DNA from: Daucus carota subsp. sativus
Lineage: Eukaryota; Streptophyta; Magnoliopsida; Apiales; Apiaceae
Reading direction: 5' to 3'
Length of the DNA: 64,000 nucleotides
NCBI RefSeq assembly: GCF_001625215.2
Contig: NC_030385.2
Span: forward strand, 40,077,598-40,141,597
Shown piece after piece: positions 36,552 to 48,995 of this stretch. The position numbers were made by a program, and so were the translations under genes. Below the pieces are notes generated by a model. The model did not search any database, was not told the DNA's origin, and saw only the letters and a list, made by a program, of their open reading frames with translations. Position 1 is the first letter of the stretch; each line of letters starts with the position of its first letter.

Positions 36552-37571
36552 CTGAATTCAATCAAATACAGAACCAATTAACACTAACAGCAACGAAGAC
36601 AATGCCAAAAGATCAAAATCACAGGGGAAAGAGTAGACGGAAACTAACCACTATCCATGGCCACTGTTAATTTCAGAGAGGGGAATTTTGAAGAAATAGC
36701 AAGGCACAGAGAAAGAGTCGCCAGCGATATTATGAAATTTGAAGTCGATGGAGGAAACCTCCCCTGAAACTATGGGTAGTTGCAACTACAGCATAATTTC
36801 AAACGTAGTGATGGGTCGCCCGTTTTCCTTCGGATTCTTCATCAAACGCCGAAGAAAACAGTGGTAAATGTTCTCGGGTCGGAACCCGTTTCGAAGTGGA
36901 TTATTCAAGATAAATTGGAAATTACAGATCAGACCCTCTGCAGTAGTAAAAGAAAAAAACAGGAGGGACAGAAAAAGTAAATTTCCAATTTATTTGTATT
37001 CACAAATTAGGATTATATAGATATAGATATAGATTTTCTCATTATATACATTATCTTCGATCTTCGCATTTTATTTAATTTCCATGGTGCTGAATCATGT
37101 TATTTTTGCTTGGCGTGTTGGATGACCATGATGTTCTTGTAGAATCTAACCATTTGGATTAACTAGACTCTCCGATCTATGAAAATTAGTATTCAAAAAG
37201 ATGATTTAGTATTTAAACTGATAAATGTAAAATGAAAATTGTTTTTTCTTAATAATTTTATATTATCAATAATTTATTACTTATTAAATATATCAATAAT
37301 ATAATCAACTTTGATGAATTGTCTATTTGAAGATGACATTAATTTCTATTATATACAATTCTAAAGTTATTATAAGGCATTTAATACTACATTTTACTAA
37401 TTTTTAATTTTTAATCGATTGTTAAAATAGAACATAATTTTAAAATATGATATTAATAGTTATAGCAATTGATTTGAAATGAGACTTTAAATTCAAAAAT
37501 ATATTTAAAATAAAATGATATTTATTGATAAAACACATTATATAGCTATTTAAGCACAAGTTACAACTCCG

Positions 37572-37858
37572 TGATCCTAATTCCTCCTTCATGTAAGTTG
37601 CTTGATTTATTATTCATTATTTTTAAATGACAAGTTAATTTAAGATCCTAATTCCCCTTTCATGTAAACTGCTTGATTTATTATTCATTATTTTTAAATG
37701 ACAAGTTAACAGGTAAGGTCTTCTTTTCAAGATGTTATATGTATAAATGTTGTTTGTGGGTAGCTGCTTATATTTATTATTCATTACTTTTAAGTGACAA
37801 GTTAACATGTAAAATTTTGTTTTCAAGATGTTATGTATAAATGTTGTTTGTGGTTAAC
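37572..37858. repeat. Overlapping tandem duplications
   Basis: A 70-bp unit (GATCCTAATTCC...GACAAGTTAA) occurs twice (about 37572-37637 and 37643-37709). A second, longer unit ending TATAAATGTTGTTTGTGG occurs twice (about 37678-37768 and 37770-37858). The two share TTTATTATTCATTA. It lies between the Helitron and the CACTA element. Confidence 0.75.
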
Positions 37859-39544
37859 TGTGTGATGATGATATTGGAGGCAACTAATAAGTGAGTTGTT
37901 TAATGGATGTTATATACACTACATCATATATGGCCTTCAGCAACACCTGAAAAACTGTGTTCAAAAGCCAAAAAAGTGTTACTGAAAGCAAAAAAAAAAG
38001 TGCTATGGCTACACTTTTGTCAAATTTGGGTGTGTTACAAAAATAGCCGCTACCATAGGATAGTATAGGATGGAATATGCATGAATGAATGATAGTATGA
38101 TAATATATATTGAGAAAGTTATATATGCAAGTATAGATGACGAAATATTTTTCAGCCCCCCCTGACTTTTAGTCCTGGTTCCGCCACTGTCTACGGCTAC
38201 ACCTATTTTATATGGCACTATAGACTTATGCCAACACTGTTTTCTCTATGGTTACACCAAGAACAATGTTGCTATGGACTTATATATATTTATAGCTACA
38301 CTCATTTATTCTTTTGCCAACACCTACAGCTTGACAGTTTGGAGTCAATAGCTACACTTTTGTAAGTAAATTACCAACACTTTTAATCAAACAGGCAAAA
38401 CATGATATTAAAAATAATTATTTTCCATTAAAACCTGTCAAGCCTCCCAATGTACATAAAAATGATCCAAATAAGAATCACCTTAACATTAACCAAGTTT
38501 CCAGAAAATGAATAGTATACAATTGCCAACGTAAGTAGCATTCAAAAGCTAAGTTAACTACTAATACACAATATCATCATAATCCCAAATAAAACAAGAG
38601 TGACATTGTAATGTCCATTAGGCACTTTTGTTGATATCCTGAAGGTTCTTGTCAGCCAATATTTTCCCATCTCTTGTACTTTAATGTCAAATTTATCATC
38701 CATCTCTTGCATGCCTCTTTTTCGTCGGTTTTTTCTTGTCAATAAGAAAGTACTCATCATTTTGTCTACCTGGAGATATTAATCCAAAAAAAAAAATCAT
38801 TATAAAAAAGACTAGATATTGTTCGAAGCAAATATATATAGATTTTGTCTGTTCTGCATTATATATTTTATATATCAAATCAAATCAACTATATTTTCAA
38901 ACACACCATATCTGTCCACTAAAAATAAAAGGAAATTAAACTCCATAAATAAATAAGTTAGTAATACATAAATAGGCATTATCACCTTGTCTATTTCTCT
39001 ATCGGACAACTATTTAAGTGTAACAATATATATATATATTCATGAAAAGAGCAGCAACAATTGCTTGAGAAAAATAATGGCAAGTATAAGAAATTATATA
39101 AATGATGCCATTAATAAAGTTAACATCAAATACTTTTCATCATAATGTTAGCATGTACCAGTTAAAAGAATTGCACTATTGTTTCGATTAATGCTAGTGT
39201 CGGTGATCAGAATCATAGCTAAGTTCACCATAAATACTGCAAATCATTTAGGCAAAAGAAGCAAAGCCTGTTCATATGAAACAAATTTGACATTATTTTT
39301 CAGATTGCATAGAAGATGTGGAGTCCGTAAAGTCTTTGCAAATGATATATTCTTTTATAGTATTTTTCAACCAAACTCTATAGTATAACACACACTTCTG
39401 AAATCAACTAGTACAATCCATACCTTAATATGTAAAGTGCTGCAACATATGAAATAGTACAAAAATGAGTTCATAGTACCGTATTATACTAAATAAAAAG
39501 GAATTAGAAGTGGATCAAATTAACATACAGATATAGAAGGCTTC

Positions 39545-42500
39545 TGTGACGGTCCAGGAATCCGGGGGTCTGGATTCTGACGTCACCACATAAAACCCAT
39601 TTTTAAACACTTTTGAAATCATTTTTTTTTCTTTTGGAAAGATAATAAAAATCAGAGAATTTAAAACCTGAAATTCAAAACTTGAAAACCATAATAAAAG
39701 ATTTTGAAAGAGAACAAAAATCAAATGATTTCAGAACCTGAATTTCAAACTTGAAAGCCATAATAAGAGAATTTCAAGAGAACATTTAAACTTTAATAAA
39801 TGATTCGAAAGAGACATTTAAACCCCGTAAAAGCAACAGGATCGCATCCAGGTTACAGTATTGAAATTAGAATCTACCACTATTATTACACAACATCTCT
39901 TACCAAATCAGATCATCTTCGATAAGAAGAATCACTGTCAACTATTCCAGCTATGACTTACACTTGAATCCTTATAGCACAGCTCTAGCTTGCATCAACC
40001 TCATCAACTTTCCTGAACACTCCCCGACCATTGGATCCTCCACTCTGTTTCCTCGCCTAGCATTAGCCTTATCCACAATCTCAATCAATCATCTCATCTT
40101 TAAGCCTTTCTGAAATGGTTAGAAAGGAATAGCAAGGGTGAGCAACAATGCTCAGCAAGTAATAATAAACAATGATAGTTCTGAAATGATATAACAGAAG
40201 TTCACGAGTTCAAGATATAAGAGGATTCAACCTGAGTTCATGAGTTCATGGTATTGTATAGAATGATTTACAATACCTTGCAGCATTTAAACTGAGAAAT
40301 TCAATCTTTCCAAAGAATTATTGAATTGGACTATCACATTTTAATTAAAACCAAGGTTAGGCAGCTGATCAGTTCCGCACTAACCCCGAGCAGGCCCCGC
40401 CATGCTCTATCACTGGATCCAAGGCACTCATTGGCCTAACATGACCACGAATCTGGTCCACAGGTTTATATAAAAACAATAATCCAATTCTCTAATTCAA
40501 TTCAAGAAGCCAATGTAAATTAACAGAACATAATCATAATCATCATCAACAACTGAATAATTTCAAATCAAACTTTGATAATAAACTTTTCATAAGTCAC
40601 AGTCCATTCTTTCATAAATCATCGTTCAGGAAATCCCTAACTATTCAATATCCTCCATTATCGGCTAAGCAACTGAATTTAGCCTGCTAAACCAGCATGA
40701 CAATGGCGGGTTGAATAATCAAGAAGATCCCAATTCATTCAAAGCTCTAACTATCACTGAGCAACACATGCTTCAATGACAATCTGAACTTCGAATTAAT
40801 TTGTAAAACGGAAATTCTTTAGAAACTTGAAGATTAGAAAGAATGGGTCAGAATACTCGCATTTTCGAACATTGAAAAGAAAGGTATGAATACTTGAAAC
40901 ATATACCAAAGGAATGGATCAGAATATTTGCAATATCTCCAAGAGAAAGGTTTAGGATACTTGCAACACATCAAAAGAATGAATCAGAATATTTGCAATA
41001 TATCCAAAAGCAGGGTGCAGGATACTTGCCTTAAATCTGACTCCAGTCTCACATCTCTATCTCATCTTTCAACTTTCACAATCTATGCATCTCGTCATCT
41101 CTAGACCATCTCTAGCTATACTCTATTCGCCACATCGCTTCGCTTACTCGATTCATCCCTTATTCGCTTTGCAATACCATTCCGACTTTCTGACGTCTTC
41201 GAGCGTACACGTCTCGTCCAAATCCTTTACGAGAATAAGATAATACTATAGTCACTAAACAATATATCGCATATACATATCACGTATATCGATACCCACT
41301 TATATACCCCTTTAAACTTATCACATATCACTTAACACGTAATCACGCTTTGACTCTACCATATAGTCAAGTCATATTCCACATAACATATTACCAATCA
41401 ATTATCATATGAATCCTATCGAAAATCCGACATCGTCTCGTCTATTTATTAGACTATCCACCTGTTATCCTATCTCAATCAACAATCAACCAATAAGATC
41501 CAATCACTATAATCCATATATTCTTATCCAATATCAATCAACTCACGACACTATGTCATCCAAATCATCTATCACACGCATATACTATCATGAATAAACA
41601 TGTATATCACGTAGTCATTAGTTAATAGCAACCAAATAACATATAATCACATTTTGCACATTTAACAAAAATTATTCAGATTCTCGACTCCATCATAATA
41701 TTATGTCATATCAAACTAGACTTTATAAGCTTTCATCTCTCTTTCGTTTCACTCGATTCCGACTTACGGATCAAAAGTTATGACCAAAACCGTTTTCTGA
41801 CTCCGCTCTCAACATATAATACCTTACACCGATAGCAGACAACACATTACACATTAAGTCTCCCATCCCAATTGATGTCAAATCAATTCCTGGGTTTAAA
41901 ATGATTTTTCGAGAATTTTCTGGAATTTTTAAACATTTTTCGGAATTAAAATCGATAAAAGAATCACTTTTCGGATAATTAATCAAGTCCCAAATACTTG
42001 AAATTGGACTTGAAATCATTCATAAACAATTATCGAGCCTTGAAAATAATTTGGAAAAATATTTTAAAGCTCGAAACTATTTTTCGGAATTTTTAAATCA
42101 AAAAGGATAATTAAATCCAATTAATTAATCAATTAAAATCAATTAATAATTAATTAAAATAATTAATCAATTAATATTTAAATTAATTGACTAATTAAAA
42201 TAATTAATTACTAATTAAAATTAATTAATAAATCAAATTAGATTTATTTTTAAATCAAGAAATAATTAAAAACTATTTTTGAAAATCAAAATAATTAAAT
42301 AAAACAATTTTTGAAAATTAAATCAAAAGGTTTATTTTGTAAGTTTTTGAAAGTTTTCGACCAAGGTTTAAACTGTAACTTTCAGAAGTTACAGGGGCTG
42401 TTTTGTCAGTTTTGAAACCTGGGTATCGTAACTTCACCACCTTCACGAGTTCGGTGACCAAACGGCAATTTGCCGCCGGCCACCGCTGGTTTCGCCGGAA

Positions 42501-44143
42501 ACGGCGCTGCAAACCTCCGTTCAACACCAAAACCTCCAAATAACTTCTTTACACTACTAGGAACATCACCATGCCCTCATATTCAACAGATCACGCAAGG
42601 ATTGGCCGGAAAAAGCTTGAAAATTCAAGCCGCCGTCGAGTTTCCTTCGAAACTCCGACGAGGTTCTTCCCAGCCTCCCACACACGATTTAAACACATGA
42701 AACAACTCCTTATGACCTCAAGAACATGCCTGCATCTTCCAATTTCATCAAGAATCCCCCGAACAAAATCCCCCAAATTCTGATTAAGAACATTCAAGAA
42801 CAACGAAGAACACAACCAAATAATCAAACGGACTTTTCTATATGTTTCTGGACTCAAAATTCAACATATAATATACCAAAACGACGAGAAAAACATGTAC
42901 TACAACATGGAATCATCAAAACAATCAAACAAACACGTTTGCAAAAATCCACTATTTAAATCTTAATAATTCGAATTTTATAAAAATAAAATAAAATCAC
43001 CTGTTCAATCTGCATATAAACGGATGTTTATACTAGATTCTACTCGTCAAGAGCTTCGTTTTGACTATTTATACGCCTCCATCGGATTCCAATAACACCT
43101 TCAAATCTTCGTTTGATTATGAAGAACACGAAGAACACCGCTCGGTTTCTCTCGGTATTCGTAAAAAGAAACTGGTGAAATGATTTTACGGGTGAAAATA
43201 AGCTATAGAAAGGTCTATTTATATTTACAAATAATTGGTACCCCTTTGGATCGTGTATGACATGAAAATACGTATTTAATAGCTTTATATTAATAAAGCG
43301 GGGTCCAATCGGTACTGGTTTTCAAGATAATCATCAAAACGGGGCTTTTAAAAGCAATTATTAGTCTGCGGGTCCCATTTGCAATTATTACAAGATAAGA
43401 ATTAATATAATAATCAAAATATCTAGTTTCACGCTTATCGAGACAAACTGGATAATCATCAACAATTAAAATACCCGAAAAACTCCGCCGGACCGACTCT
43501 GGGGAAAACCGTACTCCGGATCGAAAAAGTCAAAACACGAAAAATGTCCGGAATATTCAAATTAGGCTAAAGGTGAGTTTTGTTGAAACTTTCGGGAAGA
43601 AAATTTGCTACCCCGTTACGAGTGGACGGTTTTACGGAAGTCAAATAATTAATATATAAATATAAATATACGCAATTTAATCCGTAAATCGATTATAAAA
43701 TCATCTAACATTCCATAAATCCATATGAAAATATCCAAATAAACTATATTTTCTCCTGAGCATATAGAAATTGAAATCTCTCAAATAGGAACACATATGA
43801 GCAGTTAACGCAATAAACCAGATAATATAAAATTCACAAAAATTCATATATTAATCATATAATACTCATAATTAACCATAATTAATTAACCAACAAATCC
43901 ACCAATACCACTTACTCACATCACACATATATTCACATAATAATCATCTAGAATTTTCGAAACAATATATGAAAATCAGTTTTAAAAATACAATTATTTA
44001 TCAATAACACAATAACCCGGGGTTTAAATATAAAACCTTGAAAACTCATTAAACTGGAATAAAATATTAAATCTTATTCCCTTCTTTTTAAGAAAATCAT
44101 TTATAATATTAATAAAAATATTTTTAAAATCCGGGTTATTACA
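39545..44143. mobile_element. 4.6-kb solo LTR (or LTR-like element) with 5-bp TSD
   Basis: It begins TGTGACGGTCC and ends GGTTATTACA, the TG...CA form of an LTR, and the 5-bp repeat GCTTC flanks it (39540-39544 and 44144-44148). No second terminal repeat and no gag/pol domain are seen inside, so a solo LTR fits best. LTRs this long occur in Ogre/Tat-type Gypsy elements. It sits inside the aquaporin exon within the CACTA element. A large non-coding element with unrecognised LTRs is the alternative. Confidence 0.62.
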
Positions 44144-44148
44144 GCTTC

Positions 44149-44384
44149 TCTGCAATGTTTGCTTTGTCTGTGGCGGAGAAGACAGTGAGGATGAGGATGA
44201 AAGTGCCTATGATCTCGGCACTCAAGGTAGAAGCCTTTGAGTAACCTTGTGCAATTGAGCTGACACCACCACCTAAGATGTTATATGGATGCTCCATTAT
44301 TGTCTTCACTAACCTTGCACCGCATATTGTTCCTAAGCACTGTGTTATCACGTAAGCCACTGCCCTTAGTAGCGTCACTTCCAA
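44149..44384 (-). pseudogene. Captured exon of a PIP-type aquaporin
   Basis: Minus-strand frame with 'VTLLRAVAYVITQCLGTICG', 'PYNILGGGVSSIAQGYSKA' and 'SAEIIGTFILILTVFSATD'. This covers transmembrane helices 3-4 and loop C of plasma-membrane aquaporins. Just upstream the first NPA motif appears as 'INSAMTFG', and the frame then shifts with about six residues missing. The 3' part is cut by the LTR insertion; its short remainder is on the minus strand just left of 39545. It is a transduplicated fragment, not a working channel. Confidence 0.82.
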
Positions 44385-44889
44385 ATGTCATCGCAGAATT
44401 AATGTCCTTAATGCCAATGCACTTTCCTCAATAAGTCGTGCCTCTTCTAACCTCTGCACTTCTTCAATATCTCATCTCTGAAGCTACATTACCTCTAAAC
44501 AGAATGTCATACATAGTAGACTCGTAACAAACCAATAAAATATTGACAACAAACTACTACATAAAACAAAGCTGACAAGAACCAACAATATCAAAGATTA
44601 ATATACCAAACAAATATATATTTATTGCTCTCTAACATTGACCCTCATTATGCAATTAGCAAAACGATTAACAGAAAGATATAGAATCTCAAAATAGATG
44701 CATTTTCATCAAGTTTTAAATTACAAGTACTTACACAATCATCACTTTGTTAACTTATGTCTCGATTTCACGACATTTTCAAAATTAAATTAAATCATAA
44801 CCAACTCATCTCCCAAACACAGTTATTCATTCAAAATCTAGATATCATATAATCTACATATTAAGAAACTAGCTAGCAGTCAAATATAA

Positions 44890-44908
44890 TGTAAAATATA
44901 TATATAAA

Positions 44909-44945
<37 letters not shown>
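44890..44945. repeat. Compound AT/GT microsatellite
   Basis: Short ATATAT runs lead into an uninterrupted GT dinucleotide run of roughly 12 units. Within the CACTA element. Confidence 0.9.
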
Positions 44946-45806
44946 AATCTGAAAGACATGTAACATTATGTCCTCAATCAAAAATTCAATCGAAGCCCCT
45001 ATTTTAAGAAAACTGGTAAAAAAAAAGTACCTGAAGAACCCATAAGAAGAAGACCCAATTAAGAATCCGAGTAGAACCTGTACATCAATATGGGCTGAGT
45101 AGAGATTGTGAACCCCAGAAGAACCCGTGAAGAAGAATACCTAAAGAAGACTCAATTATCAGTTACTCAAGAATCCTAATTCAAAACCCGCTAGTGAAGA
45201 ACCCTAGCTAATTAGGATCCCATCATTGTAGAATCTTCGATTGAAACTATTAATGAAGAACCAAAATTTAAATCTTTGTCGAAGAACCCTAATTGAAACG
45301 CCTTTCTATGACCCGTTGCTCGAGATCCATACTTCAACTCCGTTGGGTGAGAAATGAGTGAGAGAGAGTGTGTGTGAGAGGGATATAAGAGAGAGTTGTG
45401 AGTTGTTCAAAACTCTGTGAGAGAGAGATGGGCGAGAGAGTGAGTGGCTTGAGAGAGAGAGTGAGGGAGAGGTGTGAGAGTTAATTGTGAGAGTGGAAAT
45501 TTTGATTAACCCGCGCTCAAGTGAAAATTTTGAGAACCCGGTAATTGACCCGCCTTGATAAATATGATGTGCCCGCCTACTATTCATTAAATTAGTTACA
45601 CTTGTTATATGGAGTAACAGCTACACTGGGTTCAGCGTAGCCATAGATATCAAATCATGTATATGGCAACATTTATTCATATTAATGGTAACGATAAAAT
45701 ATAGTGTAGCCATAGATCAATTTTGATCAGTTTCATGGCATCTAAGGCTACACTTTTGCTTGTAACACTGAAAAAAGTGTTGTTGAATCCAATATATGGT
45801 GTAGTG

Positions 45807-46979
45807 TATAATTCTTTCTTTTTGTTCATTGAAAGATTATAATATATTGAAATTAAAAATATACAATAAATAAGACTAGTGCAGAGAATATAAATTAATT
45901 CTTCAATCCTAATAAAATTATGTGTTTAGAATATGATTTATCAAATTCTAAACTCATTATATATATTGTTATATAATATTAAAAAAAAGTTATATTAGTA
46001 AATTGAATATACTTTTATTGATGTCAACTGAGGTTAAATAAATGTGATGGAAATTTCTATCAATAAATATGTATTTTTCAACACCCAATCTTAAAAGGGT
46101 GAGTGCCTTTTATAACCACTTTACACAGAATACTGTCTAAAATGACCATGTGCGGGAACAGTGCCCTAAATGACCACTTAAACACGCATTCACTGTATGC
46201 GTGTATAGAAAACGATGCGTATCTCGTATTGAATGATCACATTCACGCATTCTCCACATGCGTATGCCACCACTCATGTGGCCCACATGTCATATTCAAC
46301 AGTATTTGCATGCCTTCTCACTTGGTTAACTGTTACATGTCTTTGTTTAAAATAATACAACACAGCTTGTAGGCAATCGAGCAGAGTGAATGCGCATTTG
46401 CTCTATGCGTATTCTTTACATTTTTGAAAAAAAGTGCACACGCATGTGTAAAATGCATATTTGAGTGGGTAAAAATGAACACATTTTCCGTATATGGTTA
46501 TTTTGGGCACATGACCCCTGAAAAAGAGTTATTTCTGGCATTTTCTCATCTTAAAATCGATAAATAAATGCATAGTTGACTATGTTTTAATATGATTTAC
46601 AACATATATTATTCTAAATTTATTTTAAGAAGGTCTTTATCAGAATTAGACTCATATATGTGTGTGTGTGTGTGTGAGAAAGTTTATTTTCATACAAACT
46701 TACTTTAATTTAAAACTAGAATTAATGACCATAACAATTATATTCAATTATTATTTAGTTTTATCCCACCCGTCCTCGGATACAATACAGTGATTTGAAC
46801 ATTTATATTCAGTGATTATTTGATTTTATCTCAGTCCCATATATATCTACGGCCCCATATCCCTTGTTTCTTCGCAAACAGTAATTTGATTGATGATGAA
46901 AAAAAGGAGACAGGTTTCGCTTTGTATCTCATACGTATATACGATTTTCTTTTATTATTATTTTATTTGTTAAATGGTA
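45807..46979. other. Intergenic, with a possible Mutator-like remnant
   Basis: No gene. Around 46090-46555 the sequence repeats GCATTC/ATGCGT motifs. Its borders (CTTAAAAGGGTGAGTGCC and GGCATTTTCTCATCTTAAAA) are weak inverted repeats, which may mark an old element. A TG microsatellite lies near 46656-46674. Confidence 0.35.
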
Positions 46980-47238
46980 CTCCCTCCGTTTCTTTATACG
47001 TTTCTCGTTTGAGATGTCGGTACTGTTCATAACATGAGATAAATTACTAATTTACGTCTAATCTATAAGACTAAATATAGTCATGAGTGATCTTGTTAGA
47101 TTCGTATTCACGAGTACTTTAATACAGTGAAGTTTTTATATTTAATGCTAATACGAAATGAAAGCTATTAAGAATAAAAAATGTGTGTTGGCAAACGTGA
47201 AAAACACAAACAAGAAAAATATTTAGAGACAGAGAGAG
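46980..47238. mobile_element. Diverged Stowaway-like MITE
   Basis: The left end CTCCCTCCGTTTCTTTATAC and the right end, inverted, CTCTCTCTGTCTCTAAATAT are related, with TA on both outer sides. It is more diverged than the copy at 27162-27477. Confidence 0.6.
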
Positions 47239-47438
47239 TACAAAAAAACGAAATGCCCATACCGTTTATCATCAGTAATTCTGACACCAATTGCCAAAAC
47301 TTACTGCATTTTTACAAGAATGATATTAACACAAAATGTACGATGAAACAAATCTTATCCCATAGATCTTAACTGTTCACCATTTAGCTATCTTGGTTAG
47401 CTTAGCTAATCATCGAAAAAATATGAGCACGCTAGGGG

Positions 47439-47888
47439 CAGTGGCGGACCCTGGAATTTTTTCCGGTGGGTTCCTAGTATAAAAGTTAAAACAAAAAAAA
47501 ATGCAATGGTGATCTTAGATAGTACTAAATACATTAATCTAGCCAAAAGAATCGAGACCAAATTGGTTTTTCCTGCCGAGAGGAGCAGACTGGTAGAGAA
47601 AGTAAGATGAGTACTTGACATATAATTGAATTATTGGAGGTAAGCTTTTCTATTAGTTTTTAACGTGATAAGCTACTGACACTTTTTATGCTGGGCTGTT
47701 TCATTTTCTCTTGGGCTTTTCTTATACCGAAAGCAGGTCATTACTTATATTGGGTTGGGTAACTTAGTAGGTGGGTTCCTTGTCAAAATTTTGATGGATT
47801 TAAAATAATTTTATTACAAATTACTCTTTAAGCCCAGGCCCAAGTGGGTTCCTGGGCACCCACTTGTTTGCCTGTGCGTCCGCCCCTG
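47439..47888. mobile_element. Non-autonomous hAT element with perfect 8-bp TSD
   Basis: The ends CAGTGGCGGACC and GGGGCGGACG (inverted at right) are the common plant 'CAGNGGCGGA' hAT type. The duplication GCTAGGGG (47431-47438 and 47889-47896) is exact. 450 bp, non-coding, with internal GTGGGTTCCT motifs near both ends. Confidence 0.85.
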
Positions 47889-47977
47889 GCTAGGGGCTTT
47901 TTGAGAGGAGTTTAATTCTCTTCGATTTTCTCAAACATATTTGTGACATCTCAGATGATGTCGACTATAATTATATT

Positions 47978-48168
47978 TATCGATTTTTCTAGTGTATGTT
48001 TATGGACACATGTTAAGCATGTAATTTTATAAGTTTAAATCATTTTTATTGGCTTTCATATTTTAATAATGGTGAAATCCTACGTATATAACCAACACAC
48101 CAATCAAAATCTCTCAAATCTATAACATTCCACGCTTAACATGTGTCGGACACACACTAGACAACCTT
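47978..48168. mobile_element. Second Mutator-like MITE copy
   Basis: Related to 4838-5030. It shares TTTTTCTAGTGT, the CACACCAATCAAA...CTCTC core and ACACACTAGACAACC. The palindromic ends have decayed and no target duplication is clear, so it is an older copy. Confidence 0.6.
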
Positions 48169-48170
48169 TA

Positions 48171-48936
48171 CTACTTACGACAATGAAAGAGTATATTTAA
48201 AACAACCTTTACAGATTAATTACAAAATCTTGTGAAACAACTTTTACTATTTATAATGAAAGAGTATATTTAAAACAAAATAGTATTATTATCTTAAATT
48301 ATTATAAAATCAGACCTATATTATTTTCATATAATAATGTATGATTTGAGATTCTAGTACAAAGGGTCTTAAATTCGACAAATTTAATTACCAATCACAA
48401 ATTCGACTAAATTTTTAGATGATACAAGCATCCCGTTGAAATGAAGATAATTTATATGACTTTTATTTTTGTTGTCATATATTCATATTGGAAAAGTTTA
48501 GGGTCAAAATTCTTTTAGTCTATCAAAAATGTAACTGAAAGTCGAAAATTTAATTTTGTGACAACAACAATGTATGTATGTATCTTGTCGATAGATATTC
48601 TAAAATTGAAAAGTTTATAATTTGTTTTGAGGAAAAAGTTTTAAAATTGAATTTCCACACAATTTTATTTATTTTCTCATTTATTTTATATATTTTCAAG
48701 TGCGTAGGAGTTGACGAATCAGTAATGAAATGAAAAAAAACCTCGGAAAAAACCCTTGGCCAAAAAACCTTTTTGTAAGCCCAAGTATCCATGAAAATGG
48801 GTTGATCATCTTGGGCCTAATCGATCAAAACCGGGGTAAAAAGTAAAAACCCATAAATCCATTCAATCAAATTTCTCGTTGCAACAGGCCAACACTCGGC
48901 AACAACAAACAAGATAACTCGAGAAGATAACACAGA
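48171..48936. other. RPL4 upstream region
   Basis: AT-rich DNA without genes. The last 150 bp should include the RPL4 promoter, but I see no clear TATA box. Confidence 0.4.
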
Positions 48937-48938
48937 CC

Positions 48939-48971
<33 letters not shown>
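48937..48971. repeat. CT microsatellite in RPL4 leader
   Basis: About 16 CT units ending roughly 25 bases before the RPL4 ATG, so probably within the 5'-UTR. CT-rich leaders are common in plant housekeeping genes. Confidence 0.85.
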
Positions 48972-48978
<7 letters not shown>

Positions 48979-48995
48979 TGAGGAAATATATAGCA

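Larger units (their letters stand above)
26590..37033 (-). mobile_element. Large Helitron-type element carrying fragments of at least six host genes
   Basis: The left edge, on the minus strand, is a hairpin (CCCGTGTGCGAAGCACGGG) followed by AAGATTACTAG and host T, a Helitron 3' end. The right edge starts TCTATATCTATATC after host A, a Helitron 5' end. Between them lie exon-sized pieces of unrelated genes, listed separately, mostly minus strand with GT-AG borders, plus a nested Stowaway MITE and a SINE. I see no Rep/helicase frame, so it would be non-autonomous. The two ends might belong to two elements; 10.4 kb is large but known for gene-capturing plant Helitrons. Confidence 0.55.
37917..45806. 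mobile_element. Non-autonomous CACTA (En/Spm) element carrying an aquaporin exon
   Basis: The ends are CACTACATCATATATGG and CCAATATATGGTGTAGTG, inverted copies starting CACTA. Both subterminal regions repeat a GCTACACTTTT/GCCATAG-type motif many times (about 37980-38400 and 45590-45790), as CACTA transposase-binding arrays do. The flanking bases are ATA and TAT, so the usual 3-bp duplication is not perfect (TA is shared). The interior lacks a transposase and includes the aquaporin piece, a GT microsatellite and the LTR insertion 39545-44143. Without that insertion the element is about 3.3 kb. A hAT-like end (CCTGGTTCCGCCACTG, near 38171-38186) lies inside its left array. Confidence 0.8.

Noticed and set aside
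36780-36980. Plus-strand frame of 66 codons near the Helitron 5' end
   Set aside because: No domain match, and the opposite strand carries the exon-like series. The reverse strand here is equally open for short stretches.
45306-45587. Minus-strand frame of 93 codons rich in Ser/Leu/His
   Set aside because: Produced by a GAGAGA-rich low-complexity tract within the CACTA element.
48937-48971. CT run considered as a CRISPR-like or regulatory array
   Set aside because: A simple dinucleotide microsatellite in a plant nuclear leader; nothing in the window suggests prokaryotic features.
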